Below, piece after piece: positions 8,780-17,317 of a stretch of DNA of 64,000 nucleotides. The notes beneath the pieces are model-generated. The model was not told the DNA's origin, searched no databases, and worked only from the letters and a program-made list of their open reading frames with translations. Source of the stretch: Mixta sp031457955 (GTDB taxonomy: Bacteria; Pseudomonadota; Gammaproteobacteria; Enterobacterales; Enterobacteriaceae); the NCBI RefSeq assembly GCF_031457955.1, contig NZ_JAVDXN010000001.1:930001-994000 (forward strand). The letters are read 5' to 3'. Position 1 is the stretch's first letter. Each line of letters starts with the position of its first letter. The position numbers and the translations under genes are program-made.

Positions 8780-9175
8780 CGTTATTCCTTAGTAAGGTTG
8801 AGGCCAGCAGGAGAAGTTGCTCCCGGGTAACGCGAGTCTAAAGAGTTCATTTCCCTGGCAGCCTTTCGCTCACTGCCCGCCTGCTGTCCCCAATGGCAAA
8901 AACCAGCAAATGCCCGCGATAGCGATCACAAATTCACCACTCCATGCCTGTTGCGCGTCCGATGGCCGTTTCGTGGCTAATTCCTTGCTGTAAAGGGTTA
9001 TTTCAGCTTCTGCCAGCGGCGTCAGCCCGATCCCTGTATTTTTGCCAGTTGGTTAAAAAGCGTGGCACTCAGCGGAAGGTGAAAAGGTTATATCCAGGTC
9101 AGGGTGGTGACATTAAACACTTTCATATCTTTTTATTAACCAGAAAAAGCAGAATTGATAACGGAGAGCGGGCGC
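8780..9175. other. Divergent rhaT-aldA intergenic region
   Basis: This 396-bp stretch holds the promoters of rhaT (minus) and aldA (plus). I see no ORF with a ribosome-binding site in it. The one recognisable element is the possible CRP site at 8915-8930. Confidence 0.5.
8915..8930 (-). promoter_or_regulatory. Possible CRP site upstream of rhaT
   Basis: On the minus strand TGTGATCGCTATCGCG has a perfect left half and a degenerate right half (3 of 5). Its place between two carbon-catabolic genes makes it plausible, but the match is weak. Confidence 0.35.
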
Positions 9176-10612
9176 ATGGCAACCATTCAAAAACAAATGT
9201 ATATCGACGGTGAATTTCAGTCGCATCAGGGCGCATGGATTGAGGTGATCAACCCGGCGACGGAAGCCGTTATTGCGCAGGTGCCGGAAGGCAGCCGCGA
9301 AGATGCCCAACGCGCTATCGATGCGGCTGAAGCCGCGCAGCCGCAGTGGGAGGCCCTACCTGCGGTGGAGCGCGGCGTCTGGCTGCATAAAATCGCCGCC
9401 GCCATTCGCCAGCGCGAGCCGGAACTGACCGCAACGATTGTGGCCGAAGGCGGTAAAACGCAGGGGCTGGCGCAGACCGAAGTGCTGTTTACTGCTGACT
9501 ACCTTGACTATATGGCGGAGTGGGCGCGCCGTTATGAAGGCGAAATCATCCAAAGCGATCGCCCCAACGAGAACATTTTTGTGTTTAAGAAAGCGATTGG
9601 CGTCACCACCGGTATTTTGCCGTGGAACTTCCCTTTCTTTTTGATTGCGCGTAAAGCTGCTCCCGCGCTGATTACCGGCAACACCATTGTGCTGAAGCCC
9701 AGCGAAGTGACGCCGCTCAACGCGGTAATTTTTGCGGAGATCGTGCAGCAGGTGGGATTGCCGAAGGGCGTGTTTAACATTGTTTTCGGCTATGGCCCGG
9801 TGGTCGGTCAGGAGCTGGCCGCAAATCCGAAAGTCGGGATGGTCAGCCTGACCGGCAGCGTCAACGCCGGTATTCAGACCATGACGGCGGCGGCGCAAAA
9901 CGTCACCAAAGTGTCGCTGGAGCTGGGCGGCAAAGCACCGGCGATTGTTATGGATGATGCCGATCTCGATCTGGCGGTCAAAGCGATTGTCAGCTCGCGC
10001 ATCATTAATTCCGGCCAGGTGTGTAACTGCGCCGAACGCGTCTATGTGCAGGAAGGGATTTATGATGCCTTTATGGCGCGCCTGACTGAGGCCTTCAGCA
10101 AAATTACCTGCGGTAATCCGGCGGAACAGCACAACGTTGATATGGGTCCGCTGATTAATGCCGCCGCCCTGCAACGTGTGGAAGAGAAAGTCGCGCATGC
10201 GCTGCAACAGGGCGCTCAGCTGGTGACCGGCGGTAAGCGCGTCGGTGAGACCGGCTACTTCTTCCAGCCCACTATTCTGAGCAACGTAAAGCAGGATATG
10301 GCGATTATGCAGGAAGAGATCTTTGGTCCGGTGTTGCCCATCGCCACCTTCCGCACGCTGGACGAGGCGATCGCGCTGGCTAACGACAGCGAATATGGCC
10401 TGACCTCTTCGCTTTATACGCAAAACCTGAACACCGCGATGCGCGCGCTGCGTCAGTTAAAATTTGGCGAAACCTATATTAATCGCGAAAACTTTGAGGC
10501 GATGCAGGGCTTTCATGCTGGCTGGCGCAAGTCAGGCGTTGGCGGTGCGGACGGGCGTCACGGCCTGGAGGAGTATCTGCAAACGCATGTTGCCTATTTG
10601 CAGTTTAACTAA
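9176..10612 (+). CDS. aldA: Lactaldehyde dehydrogenase AldA
   Basis: NAD-dependent aldehyde dehydrogenase that oxidises L-lactaldehyde (and glycolaldehyde) to the acid. The 478-aa product closely follows E. coli AldA: FTADYLDYMAEWARRYEGEI, GVTTGILPWNFPFFLIARK, the Rossmann motif SLTGSVNAG, Glu in LELGGKAPA, and the catalytic Cys in SGQVCNCAERV. The ATG at 9176 follows GGAGAG; an in-frame TTG seven codons upstream is less likely. Placement beside rhaT closes the rhamnose-to-lactate route inside one locus. In E. coli aldA lies elsewhere. Confidence 0.93.
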   Translation: MATIQKQMYIDGEFQSHQGAWIEVINPATEAVIAQVPEGSREDAQRAIDAAEAAQPQWEALPAVERGVWLHKIAAAIRQREPELTATIVAEGGKTQGLAQTEVLFTADYLDYMAEWARRYEGEIIQSDRPNENIFVFKKAIGVTTGILPWNFPFFLIARKAAPALITGNTIVLKPSEVTPLNAVIFAEIVQQVGLPKGVFNIVFGYGPVVGQELAANPKVGMVSLTGSVNAGIQTMTAAAQNVTKVSLELGGKAPAIVMDDADLDLAVKAIVSSRIINSGQVCNCAERVYVQEGIYDAFMARLTEAFSKITCGNPAEQHNVDMGPLINAAALQRVEEKVAHALQQGAQLVTGGKRVGETGYFFQPTILSNVKQDMAIMQEEIFGPVLPIATFRTLDEAIALANDSEYGLTSSLYTQNLNTAMRALRQLKFGETYINRENFEAMQGFHAGWRKSGVGGADGRHGLEEYLQTHVAYLQFN

Positions 10613-10628
10613 GCAGTAAGCGAAGAAC

Positions 10629-10656
10629 GCGCGGCGTAATATACCCCGCGCTTTAT
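10629..10656 (+). terminator. aldA terminator
   Basis: GCGCGG and CCGCGC pair around a 10-11 nt loop, followed by TTTATTACTT, a few bases after the aldA stop. Confidence 0.6.
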
Positions 10657-10720
10657 TACTTACCATTGCGCCCCGACGCTGCCGTTAAGTGACGTTGTCA
10701 CTCAAATTTAAGCGCATCGC

Positions 10721-11644
10721 TTAAGGCGCAACCAGACTACCGCGCAGCGGAGGGAAACAACGCTGCTCGCCGCGAATCAGCTGCAACGCCCGCTGAGCCA
10801 GCATATCCAGCGGCCACGCCATCTGCGGCATATCCGGCGCGCCGACCACCGGCACCGCGCCGTCGAGGCTGAACACCATCACTTCCTGCGGCACCTGACG
10901 CTGATAGCGGCGCAGCAGCGCGATCGCCTCGCGGCTTTTGATATAGTCGGTGACCAGCAGCGCATCGAACGCGGTATGGCGATTGATCAGCGCCTGCAGC
11001 GCAACGCTAACTGACTCCTCCTGCCCGCAAATCAGCTGACGATTATAGGGCAGCGCCGCCCCCTCCAGCGCCGCACAATAGCCTGCCAGCACCTGCTCCG
11101 CCGCCTCGCCGTGGCTAAAGTTAAACAGCACGATTTTGCGCCGCTGCTGGCTGAAAAGGTAATGGCAGGCGGTGAGGCTGGCAAACTGATAATCGATCGC
11201 CAGCTGCGGCCCATCGCCGCCGTCGAGGCAATCGATCAGCACCGCCTGTTTCGCTTCTGGCGGCAGCGCAAAGCGCGCGCCCACCACCATCACCGCATCG
11301 CAGCGGCCCGATCCCAGCTCCTCCATCGCCTGCGCGACCGCCGGCGCGCTGTTGGCAAAGCGCAGCAGCAGATGCTGGCCATCCTGACTCAGCGCCTTCT
11401 CCAGCGCCTGCAAATAGCCGGTAGCCTGCTGCACATGCTCCGTGGCGCAGATAACGCCGATACAATGCGTTTTCTGATAGCTCAACGACTGCGCAATGGC
11501 GTTGGGCTTGTAATTCAGCTTCTCCACGGCGCGCAGCACGGCGTCACGGCTCTCTTCCCTGACGCCGCGGCTACCGCTAAGCACCCGGGAAACGGTCGCT
11601 TTTGATACTTTAGCCAGGCGCGAAACATCATTAATACTCGCCAT
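10721..11644 (-). CDS. LacI-family repressor of the beta-glucoside operon
   Basis: The N-terminal helix-turn-helix (SINDVSRLAKVSKATVSRVL) and hinge are typical of LacI/GalR regulators; a periplasmic-binding-protein-like effector domain follows (HCIGVICATE, DALLVTDYIKS). With the ATG at 11644 the product is 307 aa; a longer frame from 11716 runs back into the upstream gene. It is the last gene of the EIIB-EIIC-GH1 operon, 20 bp behind the hydrolase, so it is probably an autoregulating local repressor acting at the palindrome 14766-14779. It resembles AscG in context rather than closely in sequence. The inducer is probably a phosphorylated beta-glucoside, by inference. Confidence 0.82.
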   Translation of the reverse strand: MASINDVSRLAKVSKATVSRVLSGSRGVREESRDAVLRAVEKLNYKPNAIAQSLSYQKTHCIGVICATEHVQQATGYLQALEKALSQDGQHLLLRFANSAPAVAQAMEELGSGRCDAVMVVGARFALPPEAKQAVLIDCLDGGDGPQLAIDYQFASLTACHYLFSQQRRKIVLFNFSHGEAAEQVLAGYCAALEGAALPYNRQLICGQEESVSVALQALINRHTAFDALLVTDYIKSREAIALLRRYQRQVPQEVMVFSLDGAVPVVGAPDMPQMAWPLDMLAQRALQLIRGEQRCFPPLRGSLVAP

Positions 11645-11664
11645 AGGGGTGCTTATCTCTCTGC

Positions 11665-13059
11665 TCAATCGCTGTTTTGCGTAAACCCATGCTCGCTGGC
11701 TACGCGCGCAAACCACTCACCGCTTTTTTTCACGCGACGCTGCTGGCTGTCAAGATCCAGCTGTACAAAACCATAACGATTTTTATAAGCATTGCTCCAT
11801 GACCAGTTATCGATAAAGGTCCACATATGGTAACCCAGACAGTGCGATCCCTCCTCCAGCGCCCGATGCAGCCAGATAAGATGTTCGCGCACAAAGTCGA
11901 TGCGGTAATCATCTTGAATCTGCCCGTGCTGCTCAAAGCGCTGCTCATCCTCTACCCCCATGCCGTTTTCTGAGATAAAACAGCGCGGATTGCCATAATG
12001 CTGACGCAGATTGGTAAGAATGTCATAGATGCCTTTTTCGTAGATCTCCCAGCCGCGATACGGGTTCATTTTACGCCCCGGCATCGCATAGTGATCGAAA
12101 AACCACTCCGGCATAAACGGGCTGTGCGGATTCACCAACGAATCGCGGCATTTTACCCGCCGTGGCTGATAGTAATTAATACCCAGCAGATCAACGCGTC
12201 CTTCCGCCAGCAACGCTTTATCGCCGGGCTGACACGCCGGTAGCTGCTGATGTTGCTCCAGCAGCGCGATCAGCTCCGCCGGGTAGTGGCCCAGCAGCGC
12301 CGGATCCAGAAAGCTGCGGTTAAAGAAGAGATCGGCGATCCGCGCCGCCTTCTCATCCTCTGGATGCGCGGAGCGCGGGTAAGAAGGCGTCAGGTTAAGG
12401 ATAATGCCGATTTCACCCGGAAATTGCCCTTCCCGGAACAGCTGTACCGCACGCGCATGCGCCAGCATCGTATGATAGGCCACGGTCGCCGCACGGCGAA
12501 AATCCACCACGTTTGGGTAATGGAAGTCATACAAATAACCGCCCTCAACCGGCACAATCGGCTCGTTAAAGGTAAACCAGTGCGTGACCCGATCGCCGAA
12601 CAGGCGAAAACAGGTTTGCGCATACTGCGCATACGCCTCAACCACTTCGCGATTTTCCCAGCCGCCCGCCCGCTGCATCGCCATTGGCATATCAAAGTGG
12701 AACAGGTTGATAAAGGGCGTAATGCCCTGGCTGAGCATTTCATCGATGATCTGATTATAAAAGCGTACCGCTTCCGGATTGACCGCGCCGCGCCCGTCAG
12801 GAATTAAACGCGACCAGGCGATAGAGGTGCGGAAGGTGTTGTGCCCCAGCTGCTTCAGCAAGGCGATATCTTCGCGCCAGTGCTGATAAAAACCGGAGGT
12901 CTGCGCGGGCCCTACCTGGCGATGAAAACGGGTCGGCGCTTCGGCAAACCAGCGATCCCAGACGGTTTCACTTTTACCAAAGTTCAGGCTTTCGCCTTCG
13001 GTCTGGGGCGCGCTGCTGGCGCTGCCCCACCAAAAGTCTGCGGGAAATTGATAATGCAT
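11665..13059 (-). CDS. 6-phospho-beta-glucosidase (GH1)
   Basis: Glycoside hydrolase family 1 enzyme that cleaves the phosphorylated beta-glucosides delivered by the adjacent PTS. The N-terminal FPADFWWGSASSAPQTEGE is the GH1 signature. The acid/base Glu is in FTFNEPIV (about residue 166) and the nucleophile Glu in FISENGMG. The start is ATG 13057-13059, giving 464 aa; the open frame continues upstream to 13206 only over the EIIC gene. The PTS partner makes a phospho-sugar substrate very likely, but cellobiose, arbutin and salicin cannot be told apart. Confidence 0.88.
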   Translation of the reverse strand: MHYQFPADFWWGSASSAPQTEGESLNFGKSETVWDRWFAEAPTRFHRQVGPAQTSGFYQHWREDIALLKQLGHNTFRTSIAWSRLIPDGRGAVNPEAVRFYNQIIDEMLSQGITPFINLFHFDMPMAMQRAGGWENREVVEAYAQYAQTCFRLFGDRVTHWFTFNEPIVPVEGGYLYDFHYPNVVDFRRAATVAYHTMLAHARAVQLFREGQFPGEIGIILNLTPSYPRSAHPEDEKAARIADLFFNRSFLDPALLGHYPAELIALLEQHQQLPACQPGDKALLAEGRVDLLGINYYQPRRVKCRDSLVNPHSPFMPEWFFDHYAMPGRKMNPYRGWEIYEKGIYDILTNLRQHYGNPRCFISENGMGVEDEQRFEQHGQIQDDYRIDFVREHLIWLHRALEEGSHCLGYHMWTFIDNWSWSNAYKNRYGFVQLDLDSQQRRVKKSGEWFARVASEHGFTQNSD

Positions 13060-13070
13060 CCTGTTGCTCC

Positions 13071-14402
13071 TTAAGGGGTTTGCAATCCGGCACCGGGCGC
13101 CGTTGCGCTTTGATTCGCCTGCGCTTCCTGCTGTAACAGGCTGCGCTCCCACGCTTTGACAAACGGCAAATAGATCAGCGCGGAAAGCGTCATACAGAAC
13201 AAACACATAATGACCGGACTAAACGCCCAGTTTGCTGCCCACGAGGCGCCAATCGGCGCAGGCGTGGTCCAGGGCGCCATGGAAACCACCTGAGCCACCC
13301 AGCCCAGTTTGGTTGCGGTCCAGGCGAAAACGGCATTAATCATCGGCACAAAAATAAACGGCAGGAAAAACAGCGGGTTCATAATGATCGGCATGCCGAA
13401 CAAAATCGGCTCATTGATGTTAAAGCAGCTCGGCACGATGCCCATTTTGCCGATGGTGCGTAAGTGCGCCGCCCGGCTTTTCAGCAGCAGAAACGCCAGC
13501 GGCAACGTCGAGCCAACGCCGCCAATCAACAAATAGAAATCCCAGAAGCCCATCAGGTAGGTATGCGGCAGCACCTGCCCCGCCTCCAGCGCCGCCTGGT
13601 TAGCGGCCAGGTTGGTGAGCCAGAACGGATTCATAATCCCGGTAACGATCAGCGCGCCATGAATCCCGGCAAACCACAGAATCTGGCAAATCAGCACCGA
13701 CAGCAGCACCGCAGGCAGGGAATCGGAGGCGGAAACCAGCGGCTGTAACAGATGCATAATCGCCTGCGGGATGATCATGCCCGTCCACGAAGCGACCAGT
13801 AAATTAAGGGGATGCAGCGTAGCGACAATCACAATGACCGGGATCAAAATTTCAAACGATCGCGCCACGCCGGTGGGCACCTCTTTCGGCAGGCGGATGG
13901 TGATATTTTTTCTTTTCAGCAGCGCATAGATTTCGCTGGTATAAATGGCGGTCAGGATAGCGGTAAAGATGCCCTGCCCGGAGAAATAGTCGGTGGCGAT
14001 TTTGCCATCCTGATAAGGCGCGGCCACCAGCAAAAAGCCCATAAAGGCCAGCAGACCGGTCATCACCGGATCGAGCTTATAGTGCCGCCCCAGGCTGGCG
14101 CCGATGCCAACCGAAATAAAAAAGGTCATCACGCCCATGCTGAGATAGTACGGCAGCATCAGCTGATCACGATGGCGCAGGGAGAAATCAAGCCAGCCGC
14201 GCGCGAAGCCCCACTGACTGTCGGCGGCGAAAGGCGGGAAAATAAATACCAGCATAAACGAGCCGATAATCATAAACGGCAGCGCGGAAACAAAGCCGTC
14301 ACGGATAGCGATAACATGGCGCTGCTGGCCAACCGCACCGGCCAGCGGAGTAATCTTGCGCTCAATGATATCGATTAAGCCCTGATAAAGTGACGCCATC
14401 AT
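13071..14402 (-). CDS. PTS cellobiose/beta-glucoside EIIC permease
   Basis: Membrane channel of a lactose/cellobiose-family phosphotransferase system. The 443 residues include about 10 hydrophobic segments and the family landmarks AIRDGFVSALPFMIIGSF near the N-terminus, GGVGSTLPLAFLLL, and NINEPILFGMPIIMNP, the conserved substrate loop. The start codon overlaps the EIIB stop by ATGA-type overlap. The C-terminal tail is hydrophilic with no fused EIIA or EIIB. Confidence 0.9.
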   Translation of the reverse strand: MMASLYQGLIDIIERKITPLAGAVGQQRHVIAIRDGFVSALPFMIIGSFMLVFIFPPFAADSQWGFARGWLDFSLRHRDQLMLPYYLSMGVMTFFISVGIGASLGRHYKLDPVMTGLLAFMGFLLVAAPYQDGKIATDYFSGQGIFTAILTAIYTSEIYALLKRKNITIRLPKEVPTGVARSFEILIPVIVIVATLHPLNLLVASWTGMIIPQAIMHLLQPLVSASDSLPAVLLSVLICQILWFAGIHGALIVTGIMNPFWLTNLAANQAALEAGQVLPHTYLMGFWDFYLLIGGVGSTLPLAFLLLKSRAAHLRTIGKMGIVPSCFNINEPILFGMPIIMNPLFFLPFIFVPMINAVFAWTATKLGWVAQVVSMAPWTTPAPIGASWAANWAFSPVIMCLFCMTLSALIYLPFVKAWERSLLQQEAQANQSATAPGAGLQTP

Positions 14403-14719
14403 GCCACTCCTTTCTGCTCGATCAGCTGTAGCGCGTAATCCAGCACTTTATCGCCGCGCATGGTGCCGTAATCCATCATGTTGATGGTGGCCACCGGGAT
14501 GCCCTGGTTAACCGTTTTCGCTGCCAGGCTCTCCTGCATATATTTTACCTGCGGCCCCAGCAGCACCACGTCGTAATCGGCAAAGCGTTCATCAAACTCG
14601 GTGGCGCTGAAGGCGGCGATGTCCGCTTCCAGCCCGCGCGCTGCGGCTTCATCCTGCATTTTTTTCACCAGCATGCTGGTGGACATTCCGGCGGAACAGC
14701 AAAGCATAATTTTATACAT
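14399..14719 (-). CDS. PTS cellobiose/beta-glucoside EIIB
   Basis: Cytoplasmic EIIB of the lactose/cellobiose family: 106 aa, N-terminal MYKIMLCCSAGMSTSML with the phospho-accepting Cys (residue 8 by comparison with the CSAGMST motif), then VVLLGPQVKYM. It passes phosphate from EIIA to the sugar held by EIIC. First gene of the operon, downstream of the palindromic operator. No EIIA gene is present here, so phosphate must come from an EIIA encoded elsewhere, such as a ChbA-type protein. Confidence 0.9.
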   Translation of the reverse strand: MYKIMLCCSAGMSTSMLVKKMQDEAAARGLEADIAAFSATEFDERFADYDVVLLGPQVKYMQESLAAKTVNQGIPVATINMMDYGTMRGDKVLDYALQLIEQKGVA

Positions 14720-14748
14720 GACCTTTACCTTCTCACGGTTTCGACCTG

Positions 14749-14779
14749 TCTATAGGAAACAAAACGGAAACCGGTTTCC
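14749..14779 (-). promoter_or_regulatory. Promoter and LacI-type operator of the beta-glucoside PTS operon
   Basis: Positions 14766-14779 read GGAAACCGGTTTCC, a perfect 14-bp palindrome with the central CG typical of LacI/GalR operators. A likely -10 (TATAGA, complement of 14749-14754) lies downstream so that the operator covers the -35 region. This fits repression by the LacI protein at 10721-11644. Confidence 0.75.
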
Positions 14780-14992
14780 ATAGCAGGCGTATGGTTTTGC
14801 GAGAGAGTTCATGAATTGCGAGCAGGAAAAAGAGTGGGCTGTGATTTTGTTCACGAATATATTTAAATCCAGGGACACTAAAGCAGAGCAAAAACCCATT
14901 ACTGCCTACTGCGCAGAAAATGGCACACAGGCATAAATAAAGAGGCCTGCCGTGATGTCCCTGGATAAATAAAACGTTATTAATCGGTGTGC

Positions 14993-15202
14993 TTAGCTGG
15001 TATGACACTCCCTGCAGCACCAATAACAACCATTAACGGGCTTATATCCTTTCATTTTCGCCTTGCTTACTGCATCCCGACAATGATTAAAATTACCTAA
15101 ATGCTCCCGGTTGGTTACTAATGGTAGTTTTGTACAATTTTCGACATGAACCTCATGGTCGCCCTGCGCATCCTTTGTAGTATGTACATAATAATTAGCC
15201 AT
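14993..15202 (-). CDS. Small Cys-rich conserved hypothetical protein
   Basis: A 69-aa product with ATG at 15202 behind GGAG. It holds a His/Cys-rich pattern: HEVHVENCTKLP, then NREHLGNF, an Ala/Lys helix, and NGCYWCCRECHTS at the C-terminus. The same layout appears in the partial protein at 1-219. The four Cys near the C-terminus with upstream His and Cys could bind zinc. I recognise it as a widespread type of small hypothetical protein, but know no function. No operon partner is evident. Confidence 0.75.
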   Translation of the reverse strand: MANYYVHTTKDAQGDHEVHVENCTKLPLVTNREHLGNFNHCRDAVSKAKMKGYKPVNGCYWCCRECHTS

Positions 15203-15606
15203 TTAACAATCTCCATGTGTTTGCGTATTCGCACAGAGATATTAATACCAATCGGTTTTCACCCAATGACAATGATCAATTAAATTTAACATTACATGCA
15301 GGTTTAAACCTGCACATCACGAATTAACAGGACACATTTAACCTTCTGGCTTGCCTCATCAGCTTTTATGCTCAATCAAAACACATGGCTGAATTTATCC
15401 CCATTACGCCGTTTTTTAACACGTGACGATTGATAACCTATTAATTTAACAACCTCTATCGGGCATAGATTGCGCTTTTAAGTAGCAGGATAAATTATTA
15501 TTTCCCAGGTAATAAAAAAGTAAATAATTACACCTGCAAATATTGCGACAACAGGCGCGGGATATTACCCGCGCCTGGCTTTAGTCAGTTTGTCGCGCCT
15601 CGCCAA
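15203..15606. other. AT-rich intergenic region
   Basis: About 400 bp, much more AT-rich than its surroundings, with no credible ORF. It contains the promoter of the small Cys-rich gene at its left edge and the inverted repeat CAGGCGCGGG/CCCGCGCCTG (15552-15577) at its right edge, just after the end of the binding-protein gene. I see nothing else interpretable. Confidence 0.4.
15552..15577 (-). terminator. Hairpin after the dipeptide-binding protein gene
   Basis: A 10-bp perfect GC-rich stem with a 6-nt loop, 30 bp beyond the stop of the minus-strand gene. It lacks a long T-run, so termination strength is uncertain. Confidence 0.45.
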
Positions 15607-17193
15607 TTAGGGTTTCAAATCGACCTGATAAAAAATGTGCTTGCCGAAAGGATCGATTTGATAACCCACGACTTCCTTGCGTACCGGCTCGAACAGCGTG
15701 GAATGGGCGATCATCACGGCGGGCGCCTGCTCGTGCATAACCTGCTGCGCCTGCTGATAAAGCTGGATGCGCTTGCTGTGATCCTGCTCGACGCGCGCCT
15801 GATTGATCAACTTTTCAAACGGCTGGTAGCACCATTTAGCCGAGTTCGAACCGCCGTTAGCAGCGGTACAGCTAAACAGCGGGCTAAAGAAATTATCCGG
15901 ATCGCCAGTGGCGGTGGTCCAGCCCATCAGCGCCGCCTGATGCTCGCCGTTTTTCACCCGCGTAAGGTATTCGCCCCATTCATAGCTGACAATCTGCGCC
16001 TTGATGCCTACTTTGGCCCAGTCCGCCTGGATCATCTCCGCCATGCGACGGGCGTTGGGATTATAGGGGCGCTGCACCGGCATCGCCCAGAGATCGATAG
16101 TGGTGTCCGGTTTGATGCCCGCCTGCGCCAGCAGCTGCTTTGCCTGCTCCGGATCCCATGCGTAATCCTGTAGCGTGCTATCGGCGCTCCAGACATCGGG
16201 CGGCAGCAGGTTTTTCGCTACGCTGCCAGTGCCATGAAAAATCGCCTCAATAATGGCCGGTTTATTGATCGCCATGGTAAGCGCCTGACGCACTTTGACA
16301 TTATCCAGCGGCGGCTTTTGCGTATTAAACGCCAGGAAACCGGTATTCAGTCCCGATTTTTGCATCAACACCAGATCCGGGTTTTGCTCGATGCGCGGCA
16401 GATCGGCGGGATTCGGGAACGGCATCACCTGACATTCATTTTTTTCCAGCTTGGCATAGCGCACCGAGGCGTCAGGCGTAATGGTAAACACCAGCCGATC
16501 CAGTTTCGCCTTGCCCTGCCAGTATTCAGGGAAAGCTTTATAGAGAATGCGTGAATCTTTTTGATACTGCATCAGCTGGAAAGGCCCGGTGCCGATGGGA
16601 TCGCGGTCAACGCGCTCCGGCGTACCCGCCTTTAGCATTTTATCGGCATATTCAGCGGAATGAATGGACGCGAAATACCACGCCAGATCGGCGAGAAACG
16701 GCGCTTCAGCATGAGCCAGCGTAAAGCGCACCGTATGCGCATCCACTTTTTCTATCTTTTTGATAAGGGTGGCGAACTCGAGGCTCTCGAAATTGGCGTA
16801 GGTGCCGCCAGAGACGTTGTGATAAGGATTGTTGCTATCCATTTGCCGCATAAAGGAAAAAATCACGTCGTCAGCGTTCAGATTGCGCGTCGGCTTAAAA
16901 TATTTATTGCTATGAAATTGCACGCCCTGACGCAAATGAAACGTATAAACCGTGCCGTCGGGGCTGATATCCCAGCGTTGCGCCAGGCTCGGTTCCAGCT
17001 CGGTAGTGCCGGTTTTAAACTCCACCAGCCGGTTAAAAACCGGCACGGCGCTGGCATCCACGCTGGTGCCGGAGGTGTAAAGCTGGGGGTTAAAGTTTTC
17101 TGGCGATCCTTCGGCGCAATAAACCAGCGTTTTCGCCGCTGCCGCCGTGCTGAACAGCATCATTAGCGCTACGCCCGTTACGGTTTTTTTCAT
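15607..17193 (-). CDS. DppA-like periplasmic dipeptide-binding protein
   Basis: Solute-binding protein family 5. A Sec signal peptide (MKKTVTGVALMMLFSTAAAA) is followed by LVYCAEGSPENFNPQLYTSG, the typical DppA opening, then DPIGTGPFQL and a Cys pair near SPLFSCTAANGG...SAKWC. The 528-aa length is normal. It probably captures di- or oligopeptides in the periplasm. No permease or ATPase genes flank it, so it must use the Dpp/Opp machinery encoded elsewhere. It is divergent from the peptidase T gene, suggesting shared control of peptide uptake and hydrolysis. Confidence 0.85.
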   Translation of the reverse strand: MKKTVTGVALMMLFSTAAAAKTLVYCAEGSPENFNPQLYTSGTSVDASAVPVFNRLVEFKTGTTELEPSLAQRWDISPDGTVYTFHLRQGVQFHSNKYFKPTRNLNADDVIFSFMRQMDSNNPYHNVSGGTYANFESLEFATLIKKIEKVDAHTVRFTLAHAEAPFLADLAWYFASIHSAEYADKMLKAGTPERVDRDPIGTGPFQLMQYQKDSRILYKAFPEYWQGKAKLDRLVFTITPDASVRYAKLEKNECQVMPFPNPADLPRIEQNPDLVLMQKSGLNTGFLAFNTQKPPLDNVKVRQALTMAINKPAIIEAIFHGTGSVAKNLLPPDVWSADSTLQDYAWDPEQAKQLLAQAGIKPDTTIDLWAMPVQRPYNPNARRMAEMIQADWAKVGIKAQIVSYEWGEYLTRVKNGEHQAALMGWTTATGDPDNFFSPLFSCTAANGGSNSAKWCYQPFEKLINQARVEQDHSKRIQLYQQAQQVMHEQAPAVMIAHSTLFEPVRKEVVGYQIDPFGKHIFYQVDLKP

Positions 17194-17317
17194 CTCCGTC
17201 CTCGCTTTTAGTTGACTTAATCCGCTGGCAATGTGTAAAACAATTTAACATCTGGTTAATAAATAACATGTTTTCTCCCACCGCAGAACCATTAATCATC
17301 ATTAATAAGGAAGCGCT

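Noticed and set aside
9356..10423. 355-codon open frame antisense to aldA
   Set aside because: It lies wholly within aldA on the other strand, has no homology I can see, and arises from the high-GC codon pattern of aldA.
14733..15029. 98-codon minus-strand frame before the PTS operon
   Set aside because: It overlaps the Cys-rich gene's end and the PTS promoter, has no ribosome-binding site and no recognisable domain.
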